From Streptomyces sp. NBC_01485 (GTDB lineage Bacteria > Actinomycetota > Actinomycetes > Streptomycetales > Streptomycetaceae): a stretch of 64,000 nt of DNA. The notes under the pieces were generated by a model. It worked only from the letters and a program-made list of their open reading frames with translations. It searched no databases and was not told the DNA's origin. This document shows positions 42,977 through 51,105 of this stretch, piece after piece. The stretch is from NCBI RefSeq assembly GCF_036227125.1, contig NZ_CP109435.1, positions 2,232,001-2,296,000 on the forward strand. The letters run 5' to 3'. Position 1 is the first letter of the stretch, and each line of letters starts with the position of its first letter. The translations under genes and the position numbers were made by a program.

Positions 42977-43678
42977 ATGACGAAGATCGAACCGATCGGA
43001 GCGGTGCGCGAGCGCGTCCTGGGGACCCTGCGGCAGGAGATCATCTCGGGCCGGCTGCGTCCCGGCGACCGGCTCGTCGAACGCGAGCTGGCCGATCGGT
43101 TCGGCGTCTCCAGGGTGCCGGTCCGGGAGGCCATCCGGGCCCTGGTCGCAGAGGGCTTCGTCCTGTTCGAGACCCCCCGCCGTACGGTCGTCCGGCGACT
43201 GAGCCCCACGGACGTGCAGGAACTCTTCGAGCTGCGTGAGGCGTTGGAGGTGTACGCGGCCGGACTGGCCGCCGCCCGCGCGACCCCGGAGGACCTCGCG
43301 GAACTGCGGGAACTGCTGGCGAGCGCGGCGAGCGCCACCGAGGCCGGGGACGCCGAGGCGATCACCGCCGTCAACACCCGCTTCCACGACCGCCTTCTCG
43401 CCATGGCCGGCAACACCCTGCTGATCTCCGTCATGGAACCGGTCGGCGGCCGCCTGCAATGGCTCACCCGGCGCAACGAGGAATGGCCCCAACTCCTCAC
43501 CGAACACCAGGACCTCTACGACGCCATCGCCTCCGGCGACCCCGAACGCGCCCGCGCCCACGCCCTGAGCCACGTACAGGCCAACTACCGCTCCACGGTG
43601 CGGCACCTTTTCGAGTCCCCGTCAGAATTCTCGTCCGAGTCACCGTCCGCACAGCCGTCCGCACAGCCGTCCGCCTAG
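42977..43678 (+). CDS. GntR-family regulator, FCD sub-family
   Basis: A 233-residue regulator. The winged helix is at residues ~5-72 (GTLRQEIISGRLRPGDRLVERELADRFGVSRVPVREAIRALVAEGFV). The helical FCD domain follows (ELFELREALEVYAAGLAAARA, TRFHDRLLAMAGNTLL, HQDLYDAIASGDPERARAHALSHVQ), where Asp and His residues commonly bind a metal and an organic acid ligand. The C-terminus ends in a Ser/Pro/Ala repeat (SAQPSAQPSA). It most likely represses the divergent permease-racemase genes through the palindrome at 42870 until the substrate or a breakdown product is present. Confidence 0.92.
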   Translation: MTKIEPIGAVRERVLGTLRQEIISGRLRPGDRLVERELADRFGVSRVPVREAIRALVAEGFVLFETPRRTVVRRLSPTDVQELFELREALEVYAAGLAAARATPEDLAELRELLASAASATEAGDAEAITAVNTRFHDRLLAMAGNTLLISVMEPVGGRLQWLTRRNEEWPQLLTEHQDLYDAIASGDPERARAHALSHVQANYRSTVRHLFESPSEFSSESPSAQPSAQPSA

Positions 43679-43696
43679 ACCGGTTTCAGCGCCGTG

Positions 43697-44653
43697 TCAG
43701 CGCCGGGCGTACCCGTCGGTGGCCGCGACCAGCGCCTCCCTCACACCCGGTGCCCCCGCATCGTGCCCGGCCTCGTCCACGACCACCAACTCGCAGTCAG
43801 GCCAGGCGTGCTGGAGCCGCCAGACGGTGCCGAGAAGGTTGCCGAAGTCGAGGCTGCCCTGCACGAGGGTGCCGGGGACGCCCTTGAGGAGGTGCGCGTC
43901 GCACAACACCGCGCCCTCCCCGTCCAGGAAGTGGCCGTTGCCCCAGTAGTGGGTGACGGTGCGGGCGAAGCCCATCCGGAACACCGGGTCCTCGAACCGC
44001 TGGACGGACCGCGGCGGCGCCGGGATCATCGCCGTCTCCCAGTCGGTCCACGCCCGCGCCGCCCGCTTCCGCACCCCGGGATCGGGCGACTCGAGCAGCC
44101 TGTTGTACGCGGCCGCCAGGTTGCCGTCCCGCGCCTCGCCCTCCGGCAACCCGGCCAGAAACCGCTCGAACGCCTCCGGGAACACCTTCCCCAACCCCCG
44201 GGTCAACAGCTCCACTTCGGCGTCGGACCCCGTCGCGACCCCGGTCAGCACCAGCTCGCTCACCGCCCCGGGATGCGTCTGCGCGTACCGCAACCCCAGC
44301 ACCGACCCCCACGACACGCCCCACACCAGCCACCTCCCGATCCCCAACCGCCGCCGCAGCAGCTCCAGATCGGCCAGCAGCCGCGCCGTCGTGTTGACGC
44401 TCATGTCGGTGCCGTACGCACTCGCATGCGGGGTGGAGCGCCCGCATCCGCGCTGGTCGAGCAGCACGATCCGGTACGCGGCGGGGTCGAACAGCCGCCG
44501 GAAGTACGGCGTGCTCCCGGAGCCCGGCCCCCCGTGCAACACCAGCGCGGGCTTGCCCCGCGGGTTCCCGCAGGTCTCCCAGTACACGCGATTGCCGTCC
44601 CCGACGTCGAGCATGCCGTGGTCGTACGGTTCGATCTCCGGATACAGGCCCAT
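43697..44653 (-). CDS. pip: Proline iminopeptidase
   Basis: A 318-residue alpha/beta hydrolase that releases N-terminal proline. Landmarks are VYWETCGNPRGKPALVLHGGPGSGS (oxyanion hole), LLDQRGCGRSTPHAS, the nucleophile elbow VWGVSWGSVLGLRYAQTHP with the catalytic Ser in GVSWGS, and the catalytic His in VVDEAGHD. MGLYPEIEPYDHGMLDVGDGN is the usual start. ATG 44653 lies 6 nt after a TACGGT box, so translation may be leaderless; GTG 44689, with GGAAG upstream, is an alternative that adds 12 residues. Cytoplasmic; role in peptide turnover. Confidence 0.92.
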   Translation of the reverse strand: MGLYPEIEPYDHGMLDVGDGNRVYWETCGNPRGKPALVLHGGPGSGSTPYFRRLFDPAAYRIVLLDQRGCGRSTPHASAYGTDMSVNTTARLLADLELLRRRLGIGRWLVWGVSWGSVLGLRYAQTHPGAVSELVLTGVATGSDAEVELLTRGLGKVFPEAFERFLAGLPEGEARDGNLAAAYNRLLESPDPGVRKRAARAWTDWETAMIPAPPRSVQRFEDPVFRMGFARTVTHYWGNGHFLDGEGAVLCDAHLLKGVPGTLVQGSLDFGNLLGTVWRLQHAWPDCELVVVDEAGHDAGAPGVREALVAATDGYARR

Positions 44654-44659
44654 CGGGGC

Positions 44660-44688
44660 ACCGTACGATCCACACGCCGCCGCCGTCA
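44660..44688 (-). promoter_or_regulatory. Candidate leaderless promoter of pip
   Basis: On the minus strand TGACGG and TACGGT are separated by 17 bp, with ATG 44653 six bases after the -10 box. It competes with the alternative GTG start at 44689, which lies upstream of this promoter; both cannot be the main start. Confidence 0.45.
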
Positions 44689-44709
44689 CACGACTTCCTG
44701 CCTCTGTGG

Positions 44710-44748
44710 CCACTGCCGCTGCCACTGCCGCTGCCGCTGCCGCTGCCG
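44710..44748. repeat. CTGCCG/CTGCCA hexamer repeat between UDG and pip
   Basis: Six to seven imperfect copies of the hexamer CTGCCG or CTGCCA, just past the glycosylase stop. A similar CCCTGG/CCCTGC hexamer array lies inside the glycosylase gene at about 44881-44930, coding for Gly-Gln pairs. Confidence 0.7.
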
Positions 44749-44758
44749 ATGACTCGAC

Positions 44759-45556
44759 TCACGCCATCCCCGCAGCCGTGCGCAGTACCTCCCGCAGCAT
44801 CTCGGGGGTGAGCCGACCGGTGAAGGTGTTGCGCTGGCTGACGTGAAAACACCCGAAGACGTCAAGGCCGTGGCCGTCGCCCTGCCCCTGCCCCTGCCCC
44901 TGGCCCTGGCCCTGGCCCTGGCCCTGGCCGTCGTCCGGGCCCGCGAGGCGCACCCGCGCCCCGTGCGCGAAGGCGGGCCGCGGCCGGGGCACCGTCCAGC
45001 CCGCCTCGGCGAACGCGGGCAGCGCGGCCTGCCAGCCGAACGCGCCGAGCACGACGACCGCGCGCAGCGTCGGCCGCAGCAGCCGCAGTTCCTGCACCAG
45101 CCAGGGCCGGCAGGCGTCCCGCTCCCCGGGGGTGGGTTTGTTGGCGGGCGGCGCGCAGTGCACGGGCGAGGTGACGCGCACGCCGTACAGCTCCAGCCCG
45201 TCTTCGGCGGAGACGGAAGTGGGCTGCGAGGCGAGCCCCACGTCGTACAACGCCTGGTACAGCACGTCCCCGGAACGGTCGCCGGTGAACATACGGCCCG
45301 TACGGTTCCCGCCGTGCGCGGCCGGGGCGAGCCCCACGATCAGCAGCCGGGCGTCGGGCGGCCCGAACCCGGGCACGGGCCGCCCCCAGTACGTCCAGTC
45401 GGCGAAGGCCGCCCGCTTGGTACGGGCCACCTCCTCACGCCAGTCCACCAACCGAGGACACACCCCACACCCCGCGACCCGCCGGTCGAGCTCGGCGAGG
45501 GCCACGGCGCGGGCGGCGACGGGGGCGGACCCGGAGGGGGCGTCGGAGACGGCCAT
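44759..45556 (-). CDS. Uracil-DNA glycosylase, family 5 (UdgB-like)
   Basis: A 265-residue base excision repair enzyme. Motif A is LLIVGLAPAAHGGNRTGRMFTGDRSGD, with Ala in place of the catalytic Asp as in family 5; motif B is the HVSQRN loop near the C-terminus. Fe-S cluster Cys are C30 and C33 (CGVCPRLVDWR) and two in SPVHCAPPANKPTPGERDAC. It removes uracil and some other deaminated bases. An insertion of nine Gly-Gln pairs (near residue 215) comes from a CCCTGG/CCCTGC hexamer repeat and is not part of the family. The gene is divergent from a small membrane protein gene. Confidence 0.92.
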   Translation of the reverse strand: MAVSDAPSGSAPVAARAVALAELDRRVAGCGVCPRLVDWREEVARTKRAAFADWTYWGRPVPGFGPPDARLLIVGLAPAAHGGNRTGRMFTGDRSGDVLYQALYDVGLASQPTSVSAEDGLELYGVRVTSPVHCAPPANKPTPGERDACRPWLVQELRLLRPTLRAVVVLGAFGWQAALPAFAEAGWTVPRPRPAFAHGARVRLAGPDDGQGQGQGQGQGQGQGQGDGHGLDVFGCFHVSQRNTFTGRLTPEMLREVLRTAAGMA

Positions 45557-45573
45557 TTCTCCACCGTACGTTC

Positions 45574-45586
45574 CCTCGGACCGAGG
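45574..45586. promoter_or_regulatory. Palindrome in the UDG divergent promoter region
   Basis: CCTCGG-A-CCGAGG is a perfect 13-bp palindrome 17 bp upstream of the glycosylase ATG. On the minus strand a TACGGT box (45568-45563) follows it and lies 6 bp before the ATG, so the palindrome falls in the spacer of a possible leaderless promoter. No TTGTCRGTG element is present here. Confidence 0.4.
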
Positions 45587-45607
45587 AGTACGTTGCAAGG
45601 AGGAGCG

Positions 45608-45883
45608 GTGATCGGGATGCGTACGGGCAGTGAGCCGACGACAGCGCGCAGTGCGCTGAGGATGCGTCTGTGGCTGTCCCTGTGGGGACTGGCCTGGGCG
45701 ATCTTCGGGACGGCCGCGTTCGCTCTCGTGGGGCGCCCGGGGTGGGCGGCGGCGTGCGGGGTGCTGTGGCTGGTGGTCACCGTCGATCTGACGATGATCG
45801 TCAGGCACCTCCGGCAGGGCCCCCACTATCAACCGGGCCGCGACATACCGCCGTACCGGCCGGCTGAGCACCGCCACCCCTGA
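45608..45883 (+). CDS. Small membrane protein, DUF6343-like
   Basis: A 91-residue protein with the start VIGMRTGSEPTTARSALRMR and two membrane segments (LSLWGLAWAIFGTAAFALVG and AAACGVLWLVVTVDLTMIV), then a basic tail HYQPGRDIPPY. The RSALRMRL-two-helix-QPGRDIPPY pattern is common in streptomycetes and I recall it as DUF6343, without certainty. GTG 45608 has AGGAGGAGC directly upstream. Function unknown. Confidence 0.65.
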   Translation: MIGMRTGSEPTTARSALRMRLWLSLWGLAWAIFGTAAFALVGRPGWAAACGVLWLVVTVDLTMIVRHLRQGPHYQPGRDIPPYRPAEHRHP

Positions 45884-45912
45884 CGAGCACCGTCACCGTC
45901 CGGGGGTCGTCC

Positions 45913-46293
45913 TCAGGTCTCGAAGCGGGCCGCCTTCAGGTACTCCGGGTTGGGGTCCAGTGCCGCGGCCAGCCGGAAGTGGCGCTTGGCCTGGTCGCCG
46001 CGGCCCTGCCGCTCGTAGGTGCGGGCGAGCGCGAAGTGCGCGAACGCGTTGTCCGGCTCCCGCTCCAGGACGATGGTGAACTCCAGCTCGGCAGGCCGTA
46101 GTTGCGCGGCGGCGAAGAAGGCACGCGCGCGCAGCAGCCGGGCGGCGGTGTTCTCGGGGTGCGCGGCGATGACTCCGTCGAGCAGCTTCACCGCGCCCCG
46201 CGGGTCCCGTGCGGCGAGCAGTTGCTCGGCGGCACGGAAGTCGATGACATGTGTCTCCGGAGTACGTCCGGTCGAACCTGCGGTATCGGGCAC
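45913..46293 (-). CDS. Tetratricopeptide repeat protein
   Basis: A 126-residue protein with about three TPR units: AAEQLLAARDPRGAVKLLDGVIAAHPENTAARLLRARAFFAAAQ, then PAELEFTIVLEREPDNAFAHFALARTYERQGRGDQAKRHFRLAAALDPNPEYL. A scaffold or adaptor; partners unknown. GTG 46293 is preceded by AAGGGAAGGA. It follows coaE with 50 bp between and may share its transcript. Confidence 0.85.
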   Translation of the reverse strand: MPDTAGSTGRTPETHVIDFRAAEQLLAARDPRGAVKLLDGVIAAHPENTAARLLRARAFFAAAQLRPAELEFTIVLEREPDNAFAHFALARTYERQGRGDQAKRHFRLAAALDPNPEYLKAARFET

Positions 46294-46343
46294 GGAAAAA
46301 TCCTTCCCTTGCTCGGAGGGTTCAACGCACGGAGCGCGGGCCG

Positions 46344-46964
46344 CTATTCCGGGGAGGTCTCGCGCGCCGCGTGCCCCTTGCGCACGAGGCCGTCCCACAC
46401 GTCCCGCACGCGCTGTCGCAGTTCTGCCAGCGGTACGTCGTTGTCGATCACGATGTCCGCGATCTCCCGGCGCTGCTCGCGCGTCGCCTGGGCGGCCATC
46501 CGCGCGCGTGCGTCCTTCTCGGTCATGCCGCGCAGTCGGACAAGCCGGTCGAGCTGCGTGTCGGGGGCGGCGTCGACGACGACCACGGCGTCGTACAGGG
46601 CGGCGAGGCCGTTCTCGGTGAGGAGGGGGACGTCGTGGACGACGACGGCGTCCTCGGGGGCGCTCGCCTCCAGGTCGCGGGAGCGGGCGCCGACGAGGGG
46701 GTGCACGATCGAGTTGAGGAGCGCCAGTTTCCCGGGGTCGGCGAAGACGATCGAGCCCAGCCGGGGGCGGTCGAGGCTGCCGTCCGGGCCGAGCACGCCC
46801 TCGCCGAAGGCGTCGACGACCGCCGCGAGCCCCGGAGTTCCGGGCGCGACGACCTCACGCGCGATGCGGTCCGCGTCGATGAGTACGGCCCCGCACTCGA
46901 CGAGCAGCCGCGACACCTCACTCTTGCCGGCGCCGATCCCGCCGGTCAGGCCCACCTTCAGCAT
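46344..46964 (-). CDS. coaE: Dephospho-CoA kinase
   Basis: A 206-residue enzyme for the last step of coenzyme A synthesis, phosphorylating the 3'-OH of dephospho-CoA. Walker A is [18 protein letters not shown] near the N-terminus; [14 protein letters not shown] holds the catalytic Asp; [12 protein letters not shown] and [26 protein letters not shown] are the substrate-lid region. ATG 46964 gives the standard start [15 protein letters not shown], 7 bases before it, could be a -10 box of a leaderless transcript. The bifunctional UPF0157 fusion seen in some actinobacteria is absent. Confidence 0.95.
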   Translation of the reverse strand: MLKVGLTGGIGAGKSEVSRLLVECGAVLIDADRIAREVVAPGTPGLAAVVDAFGEGVLGPDGSLDRPRLGSIVFADPGKLALLNSIVHPLVGARSRDLEASAPEDAVVVHDVPLLTENGLAALYDAVVVVDAAPDTQLDRLVRLRGMTEKDARARMAAQATREQRREIADIVIDNDVPLAELRQRVRDVWDGLVRKGHAARETSPE

Positions 46965-46977
46965 GAGCGGAAGCTTA

Positions 46978-47010
46978 GGGCCTGCCGGTGACAACGCACC
47001 CGGCAGGCCC
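46978..47010 (-). terminator. Hairpin terminator after the PAC2 gene
   Basis: Perfect 11-bp stem GGGCCTGCCGG / CCGGCAGGCCC with an 11-nt loop, placed 24 bp past the PAC2 stop and 14 bp before the coaE start. It probably separates PAC2 and coaE transcription. Confidence 0.65.
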
Positions 47011-47033
47011 TGCGGGCCGCGCCTTCGGGCTGC

Positions 47034-47972
47034 TCAGCCCTCGCCCTCCCGCTCCGCGAGGAACCGCTCGAATTCCAGCCCGATCTCGTCGGCCGACGGA
47101 ATGTCGACGGGCTCGGCGAGCATGTTGCCGCGGGTCTCGGCGCCGGCGGCGGCGTCGTACTGGTGCTCCAGGCCCTGGACGAGGGAGACGAGCTCGTCGT
47201 CGCCCTCCTGGATCTGGCGCTCGATCTCGGTCTGCGTACGGTGCGCGTCCGTGCGCAGGGCGTGGGCGATGCCCGGCAGGACCAGACCGGTCGCCGCCGT
47301 GATCGCCTCCAGGACGGTCAGCGCCGCGTCCGGGTACGTCGAACGGGCGATGTAGTGCGGGACATGCGCGGCGACGCCCAGAATGTCGTGGCCGGCCTCC
47401 ATGAGGCGGTACTCGACGAGCGACTCGGCGCTGCCGGGGACCTGCGCCTCGTCGAACGGGCTGCGGTGGCCCGGCATGAGGTCGGTGCGGTTGCCGTGCG
47501 GGGTGAGGCCGACGGGGCGGGTGTGCGGGACACCCATGGGGATGCCGTGGAAGTTCACCGACAGGCGTACGCCGAGCCGCTCCACGATCTGCTTGACGGC
47601 GACGGCGAAGCGCTCCCACTCGACGTCCGGCTCGGGGCCGGACAGCAGCAGGAAGGGCGCGCCGGTGGTGTCCTGCACGAGCCGCACCTCGATGGCCGGC
47701 TCCTCGTACTCGGCCCACCGGTCGCGCTTGAACGTCAGCAGCGGGCGGCGGGCTCGGTAGTCCACGAGCCGGTCGTGGTCGAAGCGGGCGACGAGTTGGT
47801 GGGGCAGCGAGTCGAGGAGCCGGTCGACGATCTGCTCGCCGGTCTCGCCCGCGTCGATGTATCCGTCGAAGTGGTAGAGCATGACAAGTCCGGCCGACTC
47901 CTGCGCCAGCGCCATGTCGACGACTGCCAGGCCCTTCGGCTCCCATGCGTACAAACCCTGCGGATCAAGCAC
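47034..47972 (-). CDS. PAC2-family protein (proteasome assembly chaperone-like)
   Basis: A 312-residue protein of the actinobacterial PAC2/DUF75 family: [96 protein letters not shown] and [22 protein letters not shown]2 chaperones help assemble proteasomes in eukaryotes; the bacterial role is unproved. GTG 47972 ([12 protein letters not shown]) has GGGGAG eight bases upstream; ATG 47990 is an in-frame alternative adding six residues. It converges on nothing; rpsA lies upstream on the same strand. Confidence 0.88.
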   Translation of the reverse strand: MLDPQGLYAWEPKGLAVVDMALAQESAGLVMLYHFDGYIDAGETGEQIVDRLLDSLPHQLVARFDHDRLVDYRARRPLLTFKRDRWAEYEEPAIEVRLVQDTTGAPFLLLSGPEPDVEWERFAVAVKQIVERLGVRLSVNFHGIPMGVPHTRPVGLTPHGNRTDLMPGHRSPFDEAQVPGSAESLVEYRLMEAGHDILGVAAHVPHYIARSTYPDAALTVLEAITAATGLVLPGIAHALRTDAHRTQTEIERQIQEGDDELVSLVQGLEHQYDAAAGAETRGNMLAEPVDIPSADEIGLEFERFLAEREGEG

Positions 47973-48175
47973 TTGGACCGCTCCCCTCATGTTCCTACTG
48001 CACAACGCACATGACGCCGCAGGCATTCCCGTTTCCGGCAACCATGATCACCCAACCCGACCAGGGCACCTTCTTAAGGGACGTCAGGTCCAACTCCCCC
48101 AGGGGCGCGGGGAACTGCGCGACCAACCCCCACCGACCCGCACCCGACCAACAACCCCCGCTCAACGGCAACACT

Positions 48176-48206
48176 GAGGGCCCGCACCTGAAAGGTGCGG
48201 GCCCTC
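48176..48206 (-). terminator. Strong hairpin terminator after rpsA
   Basis: A perfect 14-bp inverted repeat, GAGGGCCCGCACCT and its complement, around a GAA loop, 29 bp past the rpsA stop. The stem is almost all G:C, as expected for a highly expressed gene. The 170 bp between it and the PAC2 start hold no gene. Confidence 0.85.
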
Positions 48207-48235
48207 AACTACCGGCTAAGCCTCAGCGGCAGCGT

Positions 48236-49744
48236 TCAGCTCTGGCCACCGGCCAGCTTCTCGCGCAGCGCGGCAAGCGCCTCGTCCGAAGCCAGGGCAC
48301 CGGAGGTGTCCGCACCCTCGGAGGAGTACGAACCGCCGCCGCCACCAGTGGACGCGGCCGGAGCCGCACCCGCCGCGTCGCCGCCTTCGGCGGCAGCGGC
48401 CTCGTCGGCCTCGCGGGACTTGATGACCTGGGCCTGGTGCTGCTCGAAGCGCGTCTGCGCCTCGGCGTACTGGCCCTCCCACGCCTCGCGCTGGGTCTCG
48501 TAGCCCTCGAGCCAGTCGTTGGTCTCGGGGTCGAAGCCCTCGGGGTAGATGTAGTTGCCCTGGTCGTCGTAGGACGCGGCCATGCCGTACAGGGTCGGGT
48601 CGAACTCGACCGAGGCCGGGTCGGCACCGAAGGACTCGTTGGCCTGCTTCAGCGAGAGGCTGATGCGGCGGCGCTCGAGGTCGATGTCGATGACCTTGAC
48701 GAAGATCTCGTCGTTGACCTGGACGACCTGCTCCGGGATCTCCACGTGGCGCTCGGCCAGCTCGGAGATGTGGACCAGACCCTCGATGCCCTCGTCCACG
48801 CGGACGAACGCACCGAACGGGACCAGCTTCGTGACCTTGCCGGGCACGACCTGGCCGATCTGGTGGGTCCGGGCGAACTGCTGCCACGGGTCTTCCTGGG
48901 TCGCCTTCAGCGACAGGGAGACACGCTCGCGGTCCATGTCGACGTCGAGGACCTCGACCGTGACCTCCTGGCCGACCTCGACGACCTCGGAGGGGTGGTC
49001 GATGTGCTTCCAGGACAGCTCGGAGACGTGGACCAGACCGTCGACGCCACCCAGGTCCACGAAGGCACCGAAGTTGACGATCGAGGAGACCACGCCGGAG
49101 CGGACCTGACCCTTCTGGAGGGTCGTGAGGAACGTCTGGCGGACCTCGGACTGGGTCTGCTCCAGCCAGGCACGGCGGGACAGGACCACGTTGTTGCGGT
49201 TCTTGTCCAGCTCGATGATCTTGGCCTCGAGCTCCTTGCCCACGTAGGGCTGGAGGTCGCGGACACGGCGCATCTCGACGAGAGAAGCCGGCAGGAAGCC
49301 TCGAAGGCCGATGTCGAGGATGAGTCCACCCTTGACGACCTCGATGACGGTACCGGTGACGATGCCGTCTTCTTCCTTGATCTTCTCGATCGTGCCCCAG
49401 GCACGCTCGTACTGAGCGCGCTTCTTGGACAGGATGAGACGGCCTTCCTTGTCCTCCTTCTGGAGAACAAGGGCCTCGATCTCGTCGCCCACGGCGACGA
49501 CGTCGTTCGGGTCGACGTCGTGCTTGATGGAGAGCTCGCGGCTCGGGATGACGCCTTCGGTCTTGTAACCGATGTCGAGCAGGACCTCGTCCCGGTCGAC
49601 CTTCACGATGACGCCGTCGACGATGTCGCCGTCGTTGAAGTACTTGATGGTCGCGTCGATCGCGGCGAGGAAAGCTTCCTCGTTACCGATGTCGTTGACC
49701 GCTACCTGCGGTGTGGTAGAGGTGGTCTCGGTGCTGCTCGTCAT
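48236..49744 (-). CDS. rpsA: 30S ribosomal protein S1
   Basis: A 502-residue S1 with four OB-fold S1 domains: about residues 33-105 (GDIVDGVIVKVDRDEVLLDIGYKTEGVIPSRELS), 120-188 (GIVTGTVIEVVKGGLILDIGLRGFLPASLV), 205-275 (GQVRSGVVSSIVNFGAFVDLGGVDGLVHVSELSW) and 290-360 (GQVVPGKVTKLVPFGAFVRVDEGIEGLVHISELAE). Actinobacterial S1 has four domains instead of six, as here. The C-terminus is Gly/Ala/Ser/Glu-rich and disordered. It recruits mRNA to the ribosome. The first domains differ from the RNA-binding ones and attach to the 30S. Own promoter and a long leader upstream. Confidence 0.97.
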   Translation of the reverse strand: MTSSTETTSTTPQVAVNDIGNEEAFLAAIDATIKYFNDGDIVDGVIVKVDRDEVLLDIGYKTEGVIPSRELSIKHDVDPNDVVAVGDEIEALVLQKEDKEGRLILSKKRAQYERAWGTIEKIKEEDGIVTGTVIEVVKGGLILDIGLRGFLPASLVEMRRVRDLQPYVGKELEAKIIELDKNRNNVVLSRRAWLEQTQSEVRQTFLTTLQKGQVRSGVVSSIVNFGAFVDLGGVDGLVHVSELSWKHIDHPSEVVEVGQEVTVEVLDVDMDRERVSLSLKATQEDPWQQFARTHQIGQVVPGKVTKLVPFGAFVRVDEGIEGLVHISELAERHVEIPEQVVQVNDEIFVKVIDIDLERRRISLSLKQANESFGADPASVEFDPTLYGMAASYDDQGNYIYPEGFDPETNDWLEGYETQREAWEGQYAEAQTRFEQHQAQVIKSREADEAAAAEGGDAAGAAPAASTGGGGGSYSSEGADTSGALASDEALAALREKLAGGQS

Positions 49745-49971
49745 GTGGGAAAGGGCTCCGGTTACGGACAGAAAGTCGTAGGTACTGCTACGCCGGGAGC
49801 CCGTTATCGCTCTGAAGAAGGCCGGACAGCTTAGGAAGCACCCCACCAGGATGGTGTGGCGCCTCGAGAACCGAGGGGACAAACAACAGATGCGAGCGCA
49901 GCCTGCTAGGTCTGAGGTGCGCAGGCCCGCAGCGCAACTTGTAGCATACGGGGGCAGCCGGGCAGGGTCAA
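49745..49971 (-). promoter_or_regulatory. rpsA promoter and ~190-nt leader
   Basis: On the minus strand TTGACC (49971-49966) and TATGCT (49948-49943) are 17 bp apart, the strongest vegetative promoter seen in the window. Transcription from about 49936 gives a leader of some 190 nt before ATG 49744. The leader contains CACACCATCC-TGGTGGGGTG (49858-49839), a short hairpin, and AT-richer stretches. In E. coli S1 represses its own leader; a similar control is possible but cannot be read from the sequence. The 100 bp beyond the promoter hold the start region of the divergent methyltransferase. Confidence 0.75.
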
Positions 49972-50071
49972 TGCGCGAAGGCGCACACCCGGGGCGGATC
50001 ACCGCATACCCGGCACACAACCTTTCTCCCGAGGCCGCAAAGGCCGCAGGAAGCCCCTCCGAAACACCTCG

Positions 50072-50965
50072 GTGACACCTCGGTGGCACCGTCGGGCGGG
50101 TTGGACGGAAGAGCCGCAGACTAATACGAGGGAGCCGATCATCCAAGAGCCCGCATCGTCCGACGAGCCGGCCCTCGGGCCGGAAGCCACCCGACGTGAT
50201 GCCGACGTCGCCGAGAGTTCCCGGGCCAACCGGGGCTGGTGGGACCGCAACGCGGACGAATACCAGATCGAGCACGGCACCTTCCTCGGCGACGACCGTT
50301 TCGTGTGGGGTCCCGAGGGCCTGGACGAGGTGGAGGCCGAGCTGCTCGGCCCGCCGGAGGAACTGAAGGGCAAGGCGGTCCTGGAGATCGGCGCCGGCGC
50401 GGCCCAGTGCGCGCGCTGGCTGGCCGCGCAGGGCGCGCGTCCGGTCGCCCTGGACCTCTCCCACCGCCAGCTCCAGCACGCGCTGCGGATCGGCGGCGCG
50501 TTCCCCCTGGTGTGCGCCGACGCGGGCGCGCTGCCCTTCGCGGACGGCTCCTTCGACCTGGCCTGCTCGGCGTACGGGGCGCTGCCCTTCGTGGCCGATC
50601 CGGTGCTGGTCCTGAGGGAGGTGCGGCGGGTGCTGCGCCCGGGCGGCCGTTTCGTGTTCTCGGTGACCCACCCGATCCGCTGGGCGTTCCCGGACGAGCC
50701 GGGTCCCGAGGGCCTGTCGGTGTCCTCCTCGTACTTCGACCGCACCCCTTACGTCGAGCAGGACGACGAGGGCCGCGCGGTGTACGTGGAGCACCACCGG
50801 ACGCTCGGCGACCGGGTCCGCGACATCGTGGCGGGCGGTTTCCGGCTGGTGGACCTGGTCGAGCCGGAGTGGCCGGCCTGGAACTCCTCGGAGTGGGGCG
50901 GCTGGTCCCCGCTGCGCGGGAACCTCATCCCGGGGACGGCCGTCTTCGTCTGCGAGCGGGACTAG
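50072..50965 (+). CDS. Class I SAM-dependent methyltransferase
   Basis: A methyltransferase of up to 297 residues. Core: RGWWDRNADEYQIEHGTFLGDDRFVWGPEGLDEVEAELLG, motif I AVLEIGAGAAQCARWLA, PVALDLSHRQLQHAL, VCADAGALPFADGSFDLACSAYGALPFV and LRPGGRFVFSVTHPIRWAFP. It is a conserved actinobacterial neighbour of rpsA; substrate unknown. GTG 50072 is the only plausible standard start in frame, but the first ~45 residues are poorly ordered and a TAATAC box lies inside them (50121-50126), so the true start may be further in. Terminated by a strong hairpin. Confidence 0.82.
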   Translation: MTPRWHRRAGWTEEPQTNTREPIIQEPASSDEPALGPEATRRDADVAESSRANRGWWDRNADEYQIEHGTFLGDDRFVWGPEGLDEVEAELLGPPEELKGKAVLEIGAGAAQCARWLAAQGARPVALDLSHRQLQHALRIGGAFPLVCADAGALPFADGSFDLACSAYGALPFVADPVLVLREVRRVLRPGGRFVFSVTHPIRWAFPDEPGPEGLSVSSSYFDRTPYVEQDDEGRAVYVEHHRTLGDRVRDIVAGGFRLVDLVEPEWPAWNSSEWGGWSPLRGNLIPGTAVFVCERD

Positions 50966-50986
50966 GGCAGGACCAGGGCAGGACGT

Positions 50987-51024
50987 GAGCAGGGGACCAG
51001 GGAACAGTCCCTGGTCCCCTGCTC
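50987..51024 (+). terminator. Hairpin terminator after the methyltransferase
   Basis: A perfect 17-bp inverted repeat (GAGCAGGGGACCAGGGA and its complement) with loop ACAG, 21 bp past the methyltransferase stop and 81 bp before hrpB. The longest perfect hairpin in the window. Confidence 0.85.
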
Positions 51025-51105
51025 GCTTCCTCAAGTTCTCGCGCACGAATGTTCTCGCGCACGCGCGCGTGGGGCGTGTTTTCGGAGGCGTACGACACTA
51101 GGGGC

